From AG-12 sp027319585 (GTDB lineage: Bacteria; Chloroflexota; Dormibacteria; Aeolococcales; Bog-877), in NCBI GenBank assembly GCA_027319585.1, contig DAHVMY010000027.1, forward strand, positions 1-25,218: a stretch of DNA of 25,218 bases, read 5' to 3'. A model generated the notes under the pieces. The model searched no databases and was not told the DNA's origin. It saw only the letters and a list, made by a program, of their open reading frames with translations. The position numbers and the translations under genes were made by a program. Below, in pieces: positions 15,311-25,134 of this stretch. How positions within the stretch are numbered: position 1 is the stretch's first letter; every line of letters begins with the position of its first letter.

Positions 15311-16330
15311 ATGAAGCCTCCCAAGCTCGGCCTGACCATCGGCCTCGGCGCCGGCGCCCTGGCCTCAGCCGGCTACGCCTCGGCGGTCGGCCTGGCGCGG
15401 CGGCAGCCAGCCCAGTCAGCCGCCGACGAGGAGCTGGAGGCGATTCTCGACCGCTGGCTGGGCCGGCTGGGTCAGCGCGGCTCCCACCACTACATCCAGA
15501 CCCCGGTTGGACGCATTCATGCGCTCGAGCTCGGACAGGGGCCGAGGCCACTGGTGTTCCTCCACGGCCTCGGTGCCAGCGTGGGCGAGTATGCAGGCCT
15601 GGCGGCCGAATTGGCGACGGGGTTCCGGGTCATCGCGATCGACCGTCCGGGGAGTGGTCTCAGTGATCCCGTCCAGTTCCGTGGGCATCCCAGGTCAGCG
15701 TGGGATAAGGCGGTGCTCGGCGTGGCCGACCGGCTCGGGCTCGGCCGGTTCGACCTGGTCGGGCATTCGCTCGGGGGGCTGGCCGCGGGTGGCTTCGCCC
15801 TAGATCACGGCGAGCGGGTGGAACACCTTGTGCTGCTGAGCCCGGTTGGGATCTCGGCGCGCCTGCCCTGGATCTGGGGCATGTCGATGATCCCGGGCAT
15901 CACGGACCTCCTGGGAGCGGCGGCCCGGCTGCAACTGGCCCGCCAGAGCGCTGCTCCCCAAGCCGGGGAGGCGGAGGCGTCTGGAGCCCAGCTCGACCCT
16001 GATCTGGCCCGCTACCGGTACCTGGTGGGCAGTCGCTTTGTCCGCGGGGCCGACCTGGAGGTGGTGCCCAGGTTGATGCGGCCGTTCGGGTTTAGGGCTG
16101 AGACGCTGCTCCTGCCTGGACTGGATGCGGTGGCTGAGCGCACCCTGGTGATCTGGGGGGATCGCGACAACCAGGTGGCGATGGCTCCAGCCCGGGCGGA
16201 GCTCCAGCGCCATCCCGCGATCACGCTCCAGCTGCTGGCGGGCGCCGGCCACCTGTTCCCCTTCGAGGATCCGGCCGGGACCGCCTTGCGGATCGCCCAA
16301 TGGTGTGGGGAGCCCGCAGCCTCGTCCTAG
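15311..16330 (+). CDS. Alpha/beta hydrolase with N-terminal hydrophobic anchor (paralogue 2)
   Basis: 339 residues from ATG 15311; an in-frame ATG at 15284 would add nine residues, but the later start lines up with paralogue 1. The N-terminal segment GLTIGLGAGALASAGYASAVGLA is followed by the same layout: PLVFLHGLGASVGEYAGLA, AIDRPGSGLSDP, GHSLGGLAAGGF with Ser153, IWGDRDNQV with Asp286, and GAGHLFPFEDP with His314. It aligns with the neighbouring gene over nearly the full length (for example GLSDPxxFxGHPR in both), so the two arose by tandem duplication. The main difference is a longer cap insertion around residues 205-230. Its last 110 bp overlap the end of the acyltransferase gene on the other strand. 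Confidence 0.85.
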   Translation: MKPPKLGLTIGLGAGALASAGYASAVGLARRQPAQSAADEELEAILDRWLGRLGQRGSHHYIQTPVGRIHALELGQGPRPLVFLHGLGASVGEYAGLAAELATGFRVIAIDRPGSGLSDPVQFRGHPRSAWDKAVLGVADRLGLGRFDLVGHSLGGLAAGGFALDHGERVEHLVLLSPVGISARLPWIWGMSMIPGITDLLGAAARLQLARQSAAPQAGEAEASGAQLDPDLARYRYLVGSRFVRGADLEVVPRLMRPFGFRAETLLLPGLDAVAERTLVIWGDRDNQVAMAPARAELQRHPAITLQLLAGAGHLFPFEDPAGTALRIAQWCGEPAASS

Positions 16331-17642
16331 CCGACAGCCGCCACCTCCCGGTGCCCGGCTCCGGGCGCGAGTCCGCTGATCTCAGAGCTTGATTCACCAG
16401 GCCGGCGAGCGCTGGCTGCATCCGCGGAGAGGTGCGGACCACGGTCGGGGCTCGCCGGAGCAGACGATCCAGCGGGCCCTCCAATAGGTAGTGCAGGGCT
16501 GCAGCCGTCCCCAGGGCCAAGAGGATGAACAGCGCCAGCCGGCCGGTCGCCCACCAGTGACCGGCGTTGTGCCACCAGCCGAAGCGGCTGGTGAACAAGT
16601 AGAGCGGCTTGTGAACCAGATAGAGGGCGAACGAGGACTCGCCCAAGGCCACCAGCAACCCGGAGCGCAACCAGGAAGACACCCGGCGCAGATCCTGGGT
16701 GGCGCCCGCCAGCAGCAGCACCGCCAGCCAAGGGATGACCGCCAGGGCAACGAACGGTCGATCCAGGTACTGACCGGTCGAGACCGTGTACTCGGTGCAG
16801 GCGAAGGCCACCAGTCCCAGGCCGGCCAGGGCCATCATGGTGGTCGATCGCGGCCAGCGGAGCTTGAGTCCCAGCACCACCGCCCGGGCCAATAGCATGC
16901 CCAGGATGAATTCCAGCAGCCGGTAGGGAGGAAAGATGAAGAAGAGCCAGAAGTAGACGTTCCCGGGCATCTTCAGCAGCGCCGCCGCCACCGGCGCCCC
17001 CACCTGGATGGTGAGCACGCCCGCGGCGGCCAGACCAAGTCCGCGCCAGCGCAGCCGTCGCACCACGAGGATCAGGAGCGGGAAGAGGAGGTAGAAGAAC
17101 ATCTCGCAGGAGAGCGACCAGCTCACCCCGTTGCCGCCGAAGTACCAGCTGCCCTTGGGCCACCAGGCCTGGATGAGCAGGACATTTGCGACCTGTCCCA
17201 CGGTCCCTGGGATTCGCTCCTGGGCGGCAACCACTGTGAACGCGAAGACGGTCAGAGCCAGGGTGAGCGGCCAGATCCGGCAGAACCGGCTCCACCAGAA
17301 GCGACCAGGTTTAGGGCCCGGCTTGGACCAGGTGAGTACGAAGCCGGAGAGCAGGTAGAAGAAGGTGACGCCGGTGTAGCCGTACGCCTCGGCGATGTCG
17401 ACCGTGTTCGACTTGGTGAAGTGATAGCCCACGTGCACCAGCACCACCGCCAGGGCGGCGAACACCCGCAGCCCGGTCAGGCGTTGCAGGCGGGTCGGGC
17501 GGCTGGCGTCAGGAGGCTCGCTCACCTCAATGGGGCCGGCGACGATGTCCCGGGGGCGGTGGGGCGCGGATCCCGGGGCGGCCGCGACGGCGCTGCTCGT
17601 CGGCACTGATCCTCGGGTCGAGGCGTGGTCGGTCTGCGCCAT
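16221..17642 (-). CDS. OafA/YrhL-type acyltransferase family 3 membrane protein
   Basis: 473 residues from an ATG at 17642 with GGAGGT seven bases upstream. After a polar N-terminus of about 50 residues comes the family signature LTGLRVFAALAVVLVHVGYHF with the catalytic-type His, then YGYTGVTFFYLLSGFVLTWS, RFWWSRFCRIWPLTL and about ten membrane segments up to LALFILLALGTAAALHYLLEGPL. Such proteins transfer acyl groups (often acetyl) across the membrane to sugars of glycans, lipopolysaccharide or antibiotics. The last 36 or so residues are Arg/Pro-rich, do not look like family sequence, and are encoded antisense to the end of the alpha/beta hydrolase, so the gene may have lost its original stop. 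The acceptor is unknown. Confidence 0.88.
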   Translation of the reverse strand: MAQTDHASTRGSVPTSSAVAAAPGSAPHRPRDIVAGPIEVSEPPDASRPTRLQRLTGLRVFAALAVVLVHVGYHFTKSNTVDIAEAYGYTGVTFFYLLSGFVLTWSKPGPKPGRFWWSRFCRIWPLTLALTVFAFTVVAAQERIPGTVGQVANVLLIQAWWPKGSWYFGGNGVSWSLSCEMFFYLLFPLLILVVRRLRWRGLGLAAAGVLTIQVGAPVAAALLKMPGNVYFWLFFIFPPYRLLEFILGMLLARAVVLGLKLRWPRSTTMMALAGLGLVAFACTEYTVSTGQYLDRPFVALAVIPWLAVLLLAGATQDLRRVSSWLRSGLLVALGESSFALYLVHKPLYLFTSRFGWWHNAGHWWATGRLALFILLALGTAAALHYLLEGPLDRLLRRAPTVVRTSPRMQPALAGLVNQALRSADSRPEPGTGRWRLSARTRLRAPHTIGRSARRSRPDPRRGTGGRRPPAAGA

Positions 17643-18014
17643 GGTGGGCACCTCCGCTGGCGGCCGCTGAGTGTGTGCGCTGGCCTGATCGATCCTCCTG
17701 ATGGCCGGGCGGGGCTGGCCCGGACGCGTCCCTAACGTCCCAGCTTGACCTCCAGCCCGCCTTGGCGGTGGCTGGGAGTTCCCTGAACCCAAGGTGGACT
17801 GTCAGCCACCGCCGGCAGCCGTCGTCCGCTGGGAGGCCCGGTCGCGGGGGTTTGCGGTGCCTCGTCAGTCGCTCCCTGCAGCCCCCGCCAGCCGCACCGG
17901 CCTTGCCGTGGGCCGCGCCTATCGGTAGGCGGGAACCGGACCGGCGGCGGAGATTTGGGAGCTTGTCGCAGGGGTATACGGCAAATGAGCGACACCTTCG
18001 CTCGGGAGGTTCAC
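17643..18014. promoter_or_regulatory. Divergent intergenic region between the acyltransferase and clpB, hairpin-rich
   Basis: 372 bp without a gene. It holds (a) segment 17752-17761 CCAGCCCGCC, (b) 17764-17775 GGCGGTGGCTGG and (c) 17803-17813 CAGCCACCGCC. Segment b can pair with a (6+4 bp with a bulge) or with c (11 bp perfect, 28-nt loop), so the two stems exclude each other. A 6-bp hairpin CGCCTA-TCGG-TAGGCG lies at 17916-17931. TATACG at 17975-17980 is a possible -10 box for clpB. TGTCGC (17964-17969) and GCGACA (17989-17994) form a weak inverted repeat around it. No CIRCE or HAIR element was found. Confidence 0.5.
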
Positions 18015-20672
<2,658 letters not shown>

Positions 20673-20694
20673 GAGGCGGTGGGTCGGCCGGACC

Positions 20695-21054
20695 CTACCA
20701 GGCAGCGTCGGTCCTGGCCGCTGCCTGCCGCAACGCCTCCACCACCTGATCCCCCCGCGTGGCCAGCCCGGGACCGATGCGTATCGACTCCAGCCGCTTG
20801 CCGGCGACCACCAGATCGCACTGGGTCGCCACCAGATGGGGTTTCACCGCGGGCTTGCCGACGAAGCCTTGCAGGGCCGCTCCCACGTGGTCGCGGAGCG
20901 CTCGCGGTGAGAGCTCGCCGGCGCTGACCCGAAAGCCACTGGTAGTTGGGGTCAGGCGGAAGGAGTAGGCTCGCCTGCCCGCCTTGAGGCAGGACTCGCA
21001 GCGCCCGTGGGGCTCGTCAGGGATCTCAGGACGTCTGAGACAGACTCGGCACAT
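20695..21054 (-). CDS. Small hypothetical protein with N-terminal zinc-ribbon-like cysteines
   Basis: 119 residues from an ATG at 21054. The protein starts with two CxxC pairs, MCRVC and GRCESC, 17 residues apart, which is a plausible zinc ribbon. After SFRLTPTTSGFRVSAGELSPRALRDHVGAALQGF comes a C-terminal region LVATQCDLVVAGKRLESIRIGPGL that looks like an alternating beta-alpha domain. I do not recognise the family. TAGACT seven bases before the ATG suggests leaderless expression. The frame is open to 21288 but the extra residues have no support. It ends 22 bp after the convergent clpB gene. Confidence 0.6.
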   Translation of the reverse strand: MCRVCLRRPEIPDEPHGRCESCLKAGRRAYSFRLTPTTSGFRVSAGELSPRALRDHVGAALQGFVGKPAVKPHLVATQCDLVVAGKRLESIRIGPGLATRGDQVVEALRQAAARTDAAW

Positions 21055-21061
21055 GGGTTCC

Positions 21062-21067
21062 AGTCTA
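21062..21067 (-). promoter_or_regulatory. Leaderless-type -10 hexamer for the zinc-ribbon protein
   Basis: On the minus strand TAGACT lies 7 nt before the ATG at 21054, the same hexamer and spacing as at the glycosyltransferase. No clear -35 box. Confidence 0.45.
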
Positions 21068-21327
21068 GGGTCGCGCCAGGAGGCTGGTGATCTGAATTGG
21101 GTTGAGGAGTCGATGGGCATGCAGGCGAGCGCAATTTCACAGTGGGTGACATGATTGCGCACCGGCGCTCGGCGCTGTCCTAGCGGCGCCTTGATAGGGT
21201 CCCCGCGCTCGTACCCAGTGGCAAGTAGAAGGATTCCAGCAGATCCTCCCCCCGCGGTTCCCACCGATCTCCGGTACCTCGGCGACAACTCCTCACCTAG
21301 GCCATAGCGCTGCTGGAAGCATTTCGG
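21068..21327. other. Intergenic region before the IS4 remnant, no gene supported
   Basis: About 260 bp with no convincing frame. The only structure noted is an inverted repeat GCGCAAT (21129-21135) and ATTGCGC (21154-21160) with an 18-nt loop, of unknown meaning. Confidence 0.4.
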
Positions 21328-22731
21328 CAGTGCCCCCTAAGTCCAATACCGTTTAATTAAAGGATAGAGACTGCATCGGCTATAGGACGGGTGGGCTCGG
21401 GCCAGTCCTGATGGCTGGGGCGCTTGAGCTTGAAGTTGGACATCTTGCGCTTGACCACGCGAAGTGCGGCGCGCAGCCGGCGCTGTGGCAGGGGTTGATC
21501 GAGGATCTCCTCGACTGCAGCCGCGTAGACGGCAGCGAGCGCTTCAGGGGGAAAAACCAGGGGCGGTGCGCGTACTCCGGCGGGCTGCTCGAAGACTTCG
21601 CAGGAATGAGAGGCGCTGAGGTGCCAGCGCCGCCTCGAGAGCGGCATCGTGCATCAGTCGCCCGATGGCATGATGCACGCAAAGATAGCCATACACCTCC
21701 TGCTCGACGCCGGAGGGCTGCTTGGAGCGGAGGACGACCCGAGGTCCACGCTGATGGGTCTTCAGCTCATCGAGGACGGTCTCGAATTCCCAGCGCTGCC
21801 CATACAGGGCTGCCAACTCCGGCGCCGGCGCTGCACCCGGCTCGAGCACGGTGGTGAGCAGGCGATAGCCCTCGGCTTGCCCTGGTCGCCCGGGATCATC
21901 CAGCCGGTACTCAACGACCCGCACCACCATGGGGTCTTGGTGTCGGTGGCGATCGGCGAAGGCATACAGACGCGAGTGGTACGAGCCGTCCTCTAAAACC
22001 ACGTCCCGGGGCAGTCGCATCCGTGTGGAGACCCGCCAACAGAGCGCCGCCCCAGTCGCCGCTGCCCGTTGCCAGCGCTCGAAGCTGTACAGGCCACGAT
22101 CGGCCAGCACCAGCGTCCCTGATGGCAGGTTCGGGATCAGGCGATCCGCCAAGCGACGCTCCGACATCGTGTAGGGCCCGAGCGCCACCTGGAGAAGCGC
22201 ATGGGTCCCGCACTCGGCCAGGCCCACCAGCCGCACCTGGGGAAAGGCGCCGACCGCGTTGCCGCGTGACGCGCCTGGCCGGCCGAACGCGGTCGCGTTG
22301 GCCGGCGTGTCGGCGACGTCCAGGCAAGTACCGTCCAGGCTGAGCAGCCGCCAGTCTCGGTAGAACACGCCCGGTGTAGTCTGCAGCCCCACCGGCTGAG
22401 CCACCGCAGCGAACAGAGCGGCGAGTGGTTCTGGACCGAGCCGACGCCTTGCCTGGAAGAGAGCAGCCTTGGTGGGGACCGTCCACCGGGTCTGCCAGCC
22501 GCTCCACCAGGCAAGCCCCTCGACCAGCTGCCGCATCACCTCCTCATACGAGGCATCGCTGAAGAGCGCCAGGCCGAGCACGTAGTACACCACCACCCGC
22601 GCTGGCAAGAGTCGGCGCCGATGCTCCCCGCGTCCCGTGGTCGCTACTACCGCATCTACCACCTCGGGAGGAAACACCCGGGTCAGGACCCCGATCGAGA
22701 TGTGGTCAGAGAGACGCTGGTCAGTAGCTGG
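21328..22731 (-). mobile_element. IS4-family insertion sequence remnant
   Basis: About 1.4 kb, mostly transposase. The left end is placed at CAGTGCCCCCTAAGTCC (21328 on), because it lies just after the transposase stop. A matching right end is not clear: GTGCTCTAAG near 22732-22741 on the minus strand resembles it (GTGC..TAAG), but that sequence also forms the neighbouring unit's inverted repeat. No target duplication was found. The frame damage (see transposase) and the probable loss of the N-terminus suggest a dead copy. Confidence 0.55.
21357..22731 (-). pseudogene. IS4-family DDE transposase, frameshifted and probably N-terminally truncated
   Basis: The main frame (to a TGA at 21544) has the IS4 N-terminal domain (RLSDHISIGVLTRVFPPEVVDAV), then LSLDGTCLDVADTPAN (first Asp), LVLADRGLYSFERW (second Asp) and YGQRWEFETVLDELKTH (Glu). 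At 21544-21556 the coding strand reads TTTTTCCCCCTGA, and the expected C-terminus (FPPEALAAVYAAAVEEILDQ through RVVKRKMSNFKLK) continues in the +1 frame to a TAA at 21357. Removing one base of the T5C5 run restores a protein of about 457 residues. The frame is also open rightwards to 22854, but that part crosses the inverted repeat of the next unit and does not look like transposase. Confidence 0.75.
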
Positions 22732-22752
22732 CTTAGAGCACGCGCGAATAGG
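22732..22752 (+). repeat. Left terminal inverted repeat of the 1.56-kb unit
   Basis: 21 nt starting CTTAGAGCACGC; matches the reverse complement of 24272-24292 with one mismatch (G versus A at position 13). Confidence 0.6.
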
Positions 22753-22930
22753 GTGGCCGAGACGAGGTTTGGTGGGGCAACCTTCGGGCGGGGTTGGGCG
22801 GCAGCTTGTCCCGGTGGCCAAAGGTTGGCGTCGGATCAGCGAAGAGGAGTGCACGGGGCTGGAGTGGCTGCTTCTGAGGGGAGGCTTGCTCCAGGGTTGA
22901 GAGACCAGCCGACAGTGGTGAATGGGGCTT

Positions 22931-23764
22931 TCAGCGGTTCCAGCGATCCGCCCAGAGGAAGAGCTTGACGACCAAGATGAGGGTGGCTGCGAGTGCCATC
23001 ATGGCCAAGCGGTGGTCAGAGCGGCGGTCGGTGCTGCGACGCAGCAGGCCATAGTTGGTGAACCAGGAGTTGGTGCGCTCCACGGGCCAGCGTTCGCCCA
23101 TAGGAAGTAGTTTCCTGGCGGGAGCCTGGCCGCGCTTGCGCCGCCGCGCTATGACCACATCAGTGAGGCCGTGCCCAGCACACACCCCCCGCACCACCTC
23201 GTTGTCGTAGCCGCGGTCGAGGTGGAGAGTCTCGATGTCAGCCATGAGTCCCCGGCGGGCTACGGCATCGAGGGTGGGTGGGAGCAAGATGCAGTCATGG
23301 CGGTTGGCGGCCGCGATGGCCCAGCCCAGGGGCACCCCCCGGTGTTCAGTAGCGATTGACCACTTCCAGCCGACCTTGCCGCGGTCGGTGGGATTGGGAC
23401 CCGTGCCTTCTCCACCACAAGGGGCTTTCTGCAGGCTGCCGTCGATGGCGACCTCGGATAGGTCGAGGCCGATGATCCGGTCGTAGCCACGGAGCGCCTC
23501 CTCAAAGGTGGCATCGAAGGCTCCGAGCTCAAGCCAGCAATCTCTGCGGGAGCGCAGGGTGGTCGCACTGCCCTTGCCCAAGCGTCCCGCGGTAGACCAA
23601 GAGCAGCCCGTCACCAGTCGAAAGACGATGGCCTCGAAGCACTTGCGGTCGGGAATCCGGGGCCGATGACAGTGCAGGGGATGGTGGTCGGGGGGAAGAG
23701 GAGGCAACCGGGCCGAGAAGGCGGCCCAGGTGGCGTCGAGGACTCGTTGGTCGAGTGCCTGCAC
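22931..23764 (-). CDS. IS5-family DDE transposase
   Basis: 277 residues from GTG 23764 with GGGGAG upstream. The N-terminal helical region (RKCFEAIVFRLVTGCSWSTAGRLGKGSATTLRSRR) is the IS5-type DNA-binding domain. The catalytic residues are in LSEVAIDGSLQKAP (first Asp), LHLDRGYDNEVV (second Asp) and ERWPVERTNSWFTNYGLLRR (Glu, with the usual R-x-N-S-W-xx-N-x-G-x-LxxR block). Length and motifs look complete and the frame is undamaged, so it may still be active. The 178 bp between its stop and the left inverted repeat hold no gene that I can support. Confidence 0.9.
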   Translation of the reverse strand: MQALDQRVLDATWAAFSARLPPLPPDHHPLHCHRPRIPDRKCFEAIVFRLVTGCSWSTAGRLGKGSATTLRSRRDCWLELGAFDATFEEALRGYDRIIGLDLSEVAIDGSLQKAPCGGEGTGPNPTDRGKVGWKWSIATEHRGVPLGWAIAAANRHDCILLPPTLDAVARRGLMADIETLHLDRGYDNEVVRGVCAGHGLTDVVIARRRKRGQAPARKLLPMGERWPVERTNSWFTNYGLLRRSTDRRSDHRLAMMALAATLILVVKLFLWADRWNR

Positions 23765-23786
23765 TGCGGCTCCCCAGAAACGAACT

Positions 23787-23811
23787 CCCTGGAAGTATAC
23801 TACTTCCAGGG
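23787..23811. promoter_or_regulatory. Perfect 25-bp palindrome between the divergent IS5 transposase and DUF6788-like genes
   Basis: CCCTGGAAGTA (23787-23797), spacer TAC, then TACTTCCAGGG (23801-23811). It is 22 bp from the transposase start and 27 bp from the DUF6788-like start. It could be an operator for both promoters or a site recognised in transposition. It is much more AT-rich than its surroundings. Confidence 0.5.
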
Positions 23812-23838
23812 CCAGTTGGACGATACTAGGGAGCTGAG

Positions 23839-24234
23839 GTGAAGGTCACCAAGCAACAGCAGACCGCGCTCAAACGGATCGCGGATGATCTGGCTCAGAC
23901 AGGCTTGGCCCTCCCGGGATCGCTCTCCGAAGGCTATTACCGTTGCGGTAGCCCTACCTGCAAGTGCGCCGCCGACCCCCCACGGCTTCACGGCCCCTAT
24001 GCTCTGTGGACCCGTAAGGCAGACAACAAGACGGTCACGCGCCGGCTGGCCGAACCGGAACTGGCCGAGTACCGGCCCCTGTTCGAAAATGCCAAACGCC
24101 TACGGACCCTGATTGCCGAACTTCAAGAGCTCACCCTTGCCGTAGTCGGAACTCCAGTCTCCCCCGGTACTCACCGCCAGTCCCCCGCGACCACCAAAGT
24201 CCACCGCGGCCGCAGGCCCGCCAGGTCTCAGTAG
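23839..24234 (+). CDS. DUF6788-like small protein associated with mobile elements
   Basis: 131 residues from GTG 23839, five bases after AGGGAG. The core reads GYYRCGSPTCKCAADPPRLHGPYALWTRKADNKTVTRRL, with cysteines spaced C-x4-C-x-C and the LHGPY motif, followed by a helix (LAEYRPLFENAKRLRTLIAELQEL). This pattern fits the small DUF6788 family, which I recall as often lying near transposases, though its function is not known to me. The last 25 residues are low-complexity and may come from fusion to flanking DNA. It is divergent from the IS5-type transposase and the palindrome lies between them. Confidence 0.7.
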   Translation: MKVTKQQQTALKRIADDLAQTGLALPGSLSEGYYRCGSPTCKCAADPPRLHGPYALWTRKADNKTVTRRLAEPELAEYRPLFENAKRLRTLIAELQELTLAVVGTPVSPGTHRQSPATTKVHRGRRPARSQ

Positions 24235-24271
24235 CCTGCTCCCAACCCCTCCTGCCCTGCTCCCTGCCTCA

Positions 24272-24292
24272 CCTATTCGTGCGTGCTCTAAG
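24272..24292 (-). repeat. Right terminal inverted repeat of the 1.56-kb unit
   Basis: Inverse partner of 22732-22752 (20 of 21 positions). It ends 14 nt short of the ADP-ribosylglycohydrolase stop codon at 24307. Confidence 0.6.
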
Positions 24293-24306
24293 TTCATCTC
24301 CGCTCA

Positions 24307-25107
24307 CTATAGCTCATCGTACGAGCAACTGTTCGCAACCCCTTCCACCACCTCGTGGCCGCGCAACCGGCGCCGCCAGCCGATGGGTATCGCCTCGACT
24401 CCAAGGGCCGCCCCGAGCAGGTTCCCGGTGATCGCGCCGGTGCTGTCGCTGTCGCCGCTGTGGTTGACCGCCAGCAGCACGCCGGATGCGAAGTCGTGGG
24501 CCACCAGCGCGCAGTAGACCGAGATCGCCAGCGCTTCCTCGGCGATCCACCCCGCACCGAGCCGCTCCACGACTCGCGGGCCTGGAGTGTCGGCCAGGGC
24601 TGCGAGGTCCAGGGCGTGGGAGAGCGCCGCTCTGGTCTCGTCGGCGCCTGGCCGGGCCGAGGCGAGCTCGATCGCCTACACAGCTGCACCCCGCAAGTCG
24701 TGCCCCCGGCTGACCCGGGCCACCAGGTGGGCGAAGCAGCCAGCGGCCAGATAGCCCGATGGATGGCCGTGGGTGATCGCGGCAGCGGCGACGCCCAGTT
24801 GGAACGGGTCGGCACCGACCAGGCCGATGGGTGCCACCCGCATCACTCCGCCGCAGCCCTTGCTGTTGTTATGGGGTCGCTCGATGGAACCAGGAGCCCT
24901 GCGGGAGAGCGCTGCCAGGCAGGTCGTGCCCGGAGCCCGCCTGGCCTGCAGCACCCGTTCCTTCACCAGCCACCCGGGGGGCCCGGTCTCATCCCAGGGG
25001 ACCCGCTCGCCCTGGGTGTGCAGCCAGCCGAGATAGGCGTGCCAGAGGACATGGGCCGGGTCGGCCTGTCCGGTGGTCCGGCGGCGGTTCTCGGCTCGAA
25101 TCAAACC
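24307..25107 (-). pseudogene. ADP-ribosylglycohydrolase, N-terminally truncated with internal amber stop
   Basis: One minus-strand frame carries the family motifs in order: GLIRAENRRRTT, SKGCGGVMRVAPIGLVG, AAAITHGHPSGYLAAG, then a TAG at 24676-24678, then without frame change AIELASARPGADETRAAL, the helix WIAEEALAISVYCALVAHDF and the metal-binding GDSDSTGAITGNLLGAALG. The N-terminal metal site (expected as DDTQM just before the EGLIRA region) is absent; homology begins about 25107 and the sequence before it is unrelated. The family removes ADP-ribose from proteins or small molecules using two magnesium ions. With one metal site gone and an in-frame stop, this copy is almost certainly inactive. 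The frame is open to the window edge, which gives a hybrid reading of no clear meaning. Confidence 0.85.
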
Positions 25108-25134
25108 GTTGCCACTGCGTGAACTCCAGTAAGC

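Larger units (their letters stand above)
22732..24292. mobile_element. 1.56-kb unit bounded by 21-nt inverted repeats with IS5-type transposase and DUF6788-like gene
   Basis: The sequence CTTAGAGCACGC-N-CGAATAGG begins at 22732, and its reverse complement ends at 24292; 20 of 21 positions match, and similarity continues weakly inward. Inside are a transposase on the minus strand and a small DUF6788-like gene on the plus strand, divergently arranged around a perfect palindrome. I see no target-site duplication. It lies against the 5' part of the IS4 transposase on the left and 15 bp after the ADP-ribosylglycohydrolase stop on the right. Whether the transposase and the small gene belong to one element, or an IS5 landed in another, is not settled. 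Confidence 0.5.

Noticed and set aside
17964..17994. TGTCGC/GCGACA inverted repeat around the possible clpB promoter as a heat-shock operator
   Set aside because: Only 6 bp with a 19-nt spacer, too short to stand alone; mentioned only within the intergenic entry.
21380..21682. Minus-strand frame reached by a -1 shift in the IS4 transposase
   Set aside because: It does not carry the conserved C-terminal sequence, which lies in the +1 frame.
22732..22854. N-terminal extension of the IS4 transposase to a start at 22854
   Set aside because: The extra residues cross the inverted repeat of the neighbouring unit and do not resemble the transposase N-terminus.
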